Assembly: GCA_030627905.1 (NCBI GenBank)
Contig: DAOVRZ010000013.1
Span: 6,775-70,774, forward strand
Reading direction: 5' to 3'
From: JAGMES01 sp023128035
GTDB lineage: Bacteria > Bacillota > Halanaerobiia > DY22613
DNA: 64,000 nucleotides
Shown one piece after another: positions 62,036 to 64,000 of the stretch. Numbering within the stretch: the stretch's first letter is position 1; every line of letters starts with the position of its first letter. Made by a program: the position numbers and the translations under genes. A model generated the notes under the pieces. That model worked only from the letters and a program-made list of their open reading frames with translations, made no database searches and was not told where the DNA came from.

Positions 62036-63427
62036 TTACTTCAAATTACCCTCCAGCGCAAATTGAAGTTTTTCCTGCTCACTGATTGGATGTTGATTCA
62101 AGAAACGAATTTCCTTGACTAACCAAATACAAGTAACTACTGTTGCGAGTACATCAGATAATGGAAAAGCATACCATACTCCATCCAGACCAATAAATCG
62201 GGGTAAAATTAATACAGCTGGGATTAGAAATAGAATTTGTCTAGACATTGTTAAAATCAGAGCTGGCACTGCTTTACCGATTGCTTGAAATAAAGAAGCA
62301 GCGATAATTTGGAACCCGATAACAGGTAAAACTAGAACTAAAATTCGTAAGATAGGTACACCTTCCAGAATAAGACTTTGATCCTTTGTAAAGAGTCTGA
62401 AAATGGGCTTAGTTAGAAGCATTAAAAGAACGTAACTGAAAGTAGACATAGCTGTTGCTCCTATAGTAGCTAGCTTTAGAGATTCTTTGACTCGTTTCAT
62501 ATTTTTTGCTCCATAGTTGAAACCAACAATTGGTTGAAGCCCCTGGACGATTCCAAATAAAGGCATGAGCATAAACATTAAAACACGATTTCCAACACCT
62601 AGAATGGCAATATGGAGATCTGTTCCATAATAGATAATTGATTTATTGATAACAATTGACACAATACTTCCAGCAATCGTACGGGCGAAAGTTGCTCCAC
62701 CAATGGTAAAGGTTTCTATTACAAGACTGAAATTTGGAATTAAATCTTTTTTTCTAATTTTAAGCATACTCTTTCCACTTAAGAAATATGCTAAGAGGTA
62801 AATAAAGCTTACAATTTGTGACAGAACAGTAGCAATTGCCGCTCCACGAATCCCCATATTAAATCCAAAAATAAAGATAGGATCTAAAATAATATTTAAA
62901 CCTGTTCCAATAATCATACTAAACATAGCAACTTTTGCATTGCCTTCGGAGCGTACAAGACTATTAGAAGACATTGCAAAACTAAAGAATACACTTCCTA
63001 GTAAAATAATTGACATATATTGAGAAGCATAAGGCAAAATTGTATCTGTTGCTCCAAATAATCTTAACATTGGATTCAGAAAAATTGAACCGAAAATCGT
63101 AAAAAGAATACTTAAAAACACTACAGTAGTAAAGGAAGTACCGGCGGTTTCTTCTGCTTTTCTTTGATCACCAGCGCCTAAATTTCTGGATATAATAGAT
63201 GCTGAACCGATTCCAACTGTCTGAGCGATAGCCATGATCAACATTTGGATTGGAAAAGCAATTGCGATTCCAGCAATAGCCATTGTACCTGCTCCTTGAC
63301 CAATAAAGATTGTGTCAACTAGATTATAAAGGGCGTTAACCATCATTCCAATCATGGCTGGGGCTGAGTATTTGACTAGTAATTTACTTATTTTTTCGTG
63401 ACCTAGTTCATATTTTCTATCATTCAA
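62036..63427 (-). CDS. MATE-family multidrug/Na+ efflux transporter
   Basis: A 463-residue protein with 12 helices in two related halves, each beginning with a MATE pattern (YSAPAMIGMMVNALYNLVDT; TIGGATFARTIAGSIVSIVI). These pumps export cationic compounds by Na+ or H+ antiport. Its start overlaps the MarR gene by eight bases, so the two form one operon. Confidence 0.94.
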   Translation of the reverse strand: MNDRKYELGHEKISKLLVKYSAPAMIGMMVNALYNLVDTIFIGQGAGTMAIAGIAIAFPIQMLIMAIAQTVGIGSASIISRNLGAGDQRKAEETAGTSFTTVVFLSILFTIFGSIFLNPMLRLFGATDTILPYASQYMSIILLGSVFFSFAMSSNSLVRSEGNAKVAMFSMIIGTGLNIILDPIFIFGFNMGIRGAAIATVLSQIVSFIYLLAYFLSGKSMLKIRKKDLIPNFSLVIETFTIGGATFARTIAGSIVSIVINKSIIYYGTDLHIAILGVGNRVLMFMLMPLFGIVQGLQPIVGFNYGAKNMKRVKESLKLATIGATAMSTFSYVLLMLLTKPIFRLFTKDQSLILEGVPILRILVLVLPVIGFQIIAASLFQAIGKAVPALILTMSRQILFLIPAVLILPRFIGLDGVWYAFPLSDVLATVVTCIWLVKEIRFLNQHPISEQEKLQFALEGNLK

Positions 63428-63878
63428 GTTTTTCGCCTCCTGATTGCAGTTTTAGATTTATTTCTTTTAATTGATCTAATATTTTTGAGAAAAGTTCAAC
63501 ATCTTCAATTGAAAGAGATTTAAACTTTTCTTTTAAGTATAAACTCATTTGTTCTTTTATTTCTTCAGCTTTTATTAGGCCATCAGATGTCAAGGTAATG
63601 TAGAGTTTTCTTCGATCATTTTCACCACGGTTTCTTTCGACATATCCTAATTCTACTAAAGAATCAATAACTGAAGTCATACTTCCTTGTTGCAATTCTG
63701 TTATCTTGCAGATAGTGCCCATGGTGTTTTTACCATTCACATAAAGATGCATTAACACTCTCTGTTGAGTTTTGTTTAAATTATCATTACTAACTTGGGA
63801 TTTAAAATCGTGTAAAATATTTCGATGTAATAGGTGGAAAGTTTCGAGCATTTTAACCATCAAAGCAAAATAGTCCAT
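63420..63878 (-). CDS. MarR-family transcriptional regulator
   Basis: A 152-residue winged-helix protein: dimerisation helices at both ends, recognition region TMGTICKITELQQGSMTSVI and wing RNRGENDRRKLYITLT (the DRR wing is a hallmark). It is the first gene of the pair and probably represses it. AT-rich direct repeats (ATATTTCAAAA) at 63910-63935 upstream could hold its operator. Confidence 0.93.
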   Translation of the reverse strand: MDYFALMVKMLETFHLLHRNILHDFKSQVSNDNLNKTQQRVLMHLYVNGKNTMGTICKITELQQGSMTSVIDSLVELGYVERNRGENDRRKLYITLTSDGLIKAEEIKEQMSLYLKEKFKSLSIEDVELFSKILDQLKEINLKLQSGGEKLE

Positions 63879-64000
63879 TGCTAGTGCAGCATAGCTTAAT
63901 TAAACTCTATATTTCAAAACATATATTTCAAAATATAGACATTATTTTATATGTATAGATTTTTTTCATTAAATCAATATTTTTACATTTAAAAATAAAA

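Overview
The window is low-GC DNA that fits an anaerobic, endospore-forming Bacillota with an outer membrane; the Halanaerobiales are the best match, and any closer assignment is a guess. The spore-former signs are a SleB-type cortex hydrolase with two LysM repeats, a Spo0E-like peptide and a Rap/Phr-like pair. The two-membrane signs are a small beta-barrel-like secreted protein ending in Phe, two adjacent TolC-like genes joined to a MacA/MacB-type pump, and a sugar-binding protein with no lipobox cysteine. The acyl-CoA dehydrogenase/EtfBA set indicates anaerobic energy metabolism.

Layout. 1-5400: membrane proteins, an acetate-uptake-type permease, a DEAD-box helicase, endonuclease III and a barrel-like protein. 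5500-13500: a disaccharide uptake and phosphorolysis locus (LacI regulator with two tandem HTH domains, binding protein, two permeases, beta-phosphoglucomutase, GH65 phosphorylase). 13700-16920: acyl-CoA dehydrogenase, EtfB and a ferredoxin-EtfA fusion. 17000-20120: a broken radical SAM/SPASM gene with a short candidate precursor peptide, then a decayed molybdopterin oxidoreductase. 20300-25900: Lon-like protease, SleB-like hydrolase, FlhB-tail and FliK-like proteins, Spo0E-like peptide. 25970-30190: ABC-2 and Rpn-type remnants, then a candidate RiPP cassette (peptide, frameshifted maturase, MFS exporter) beside a truncated second maturase. 30400-34830: TPR protein plus secreted propeptide, XRE regulators, a pRiA4b ORF-3-like protein, an EamA transporter. 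35340-43140: CAP protein, Cys-rich protein, TolC-TolC-MacA-MacB export operon, zinc peptidase. 43270-45510: deacetylase remnant and a second, intact candidate RiPP cassette. 45800-49620: dnaE behind a promoter flanked by two LexA-type boxes, with a shrunken dnaE duplicate in between. 49700-55240: HD-GYP protein, TPR proteins, an orphan histidine kinase. 55500-64000: XRE regulator, tnpB and hypE remnants, a GNAT gene with an internal stop, an AlbA/Schlafen-like regulator, a broken and an intact AAA/PD-(D/E)XK protein, and a MarR-MATE pair.

Two themes stand out. First, there are three separate short-peptide plus radical SAM/SPASM loci, only one with an undamaged maturase. The peptides (32, 37 and 38 codons) were read directly from the sequence. 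Second, the window is rich in decay (about a dozen remnants) and in structured repeats. Six copies of a two-hairpin element occur, and several sit exactly on the stop codon of the upstream gene. No rRNA, tRNA or CRISPR array was seen.
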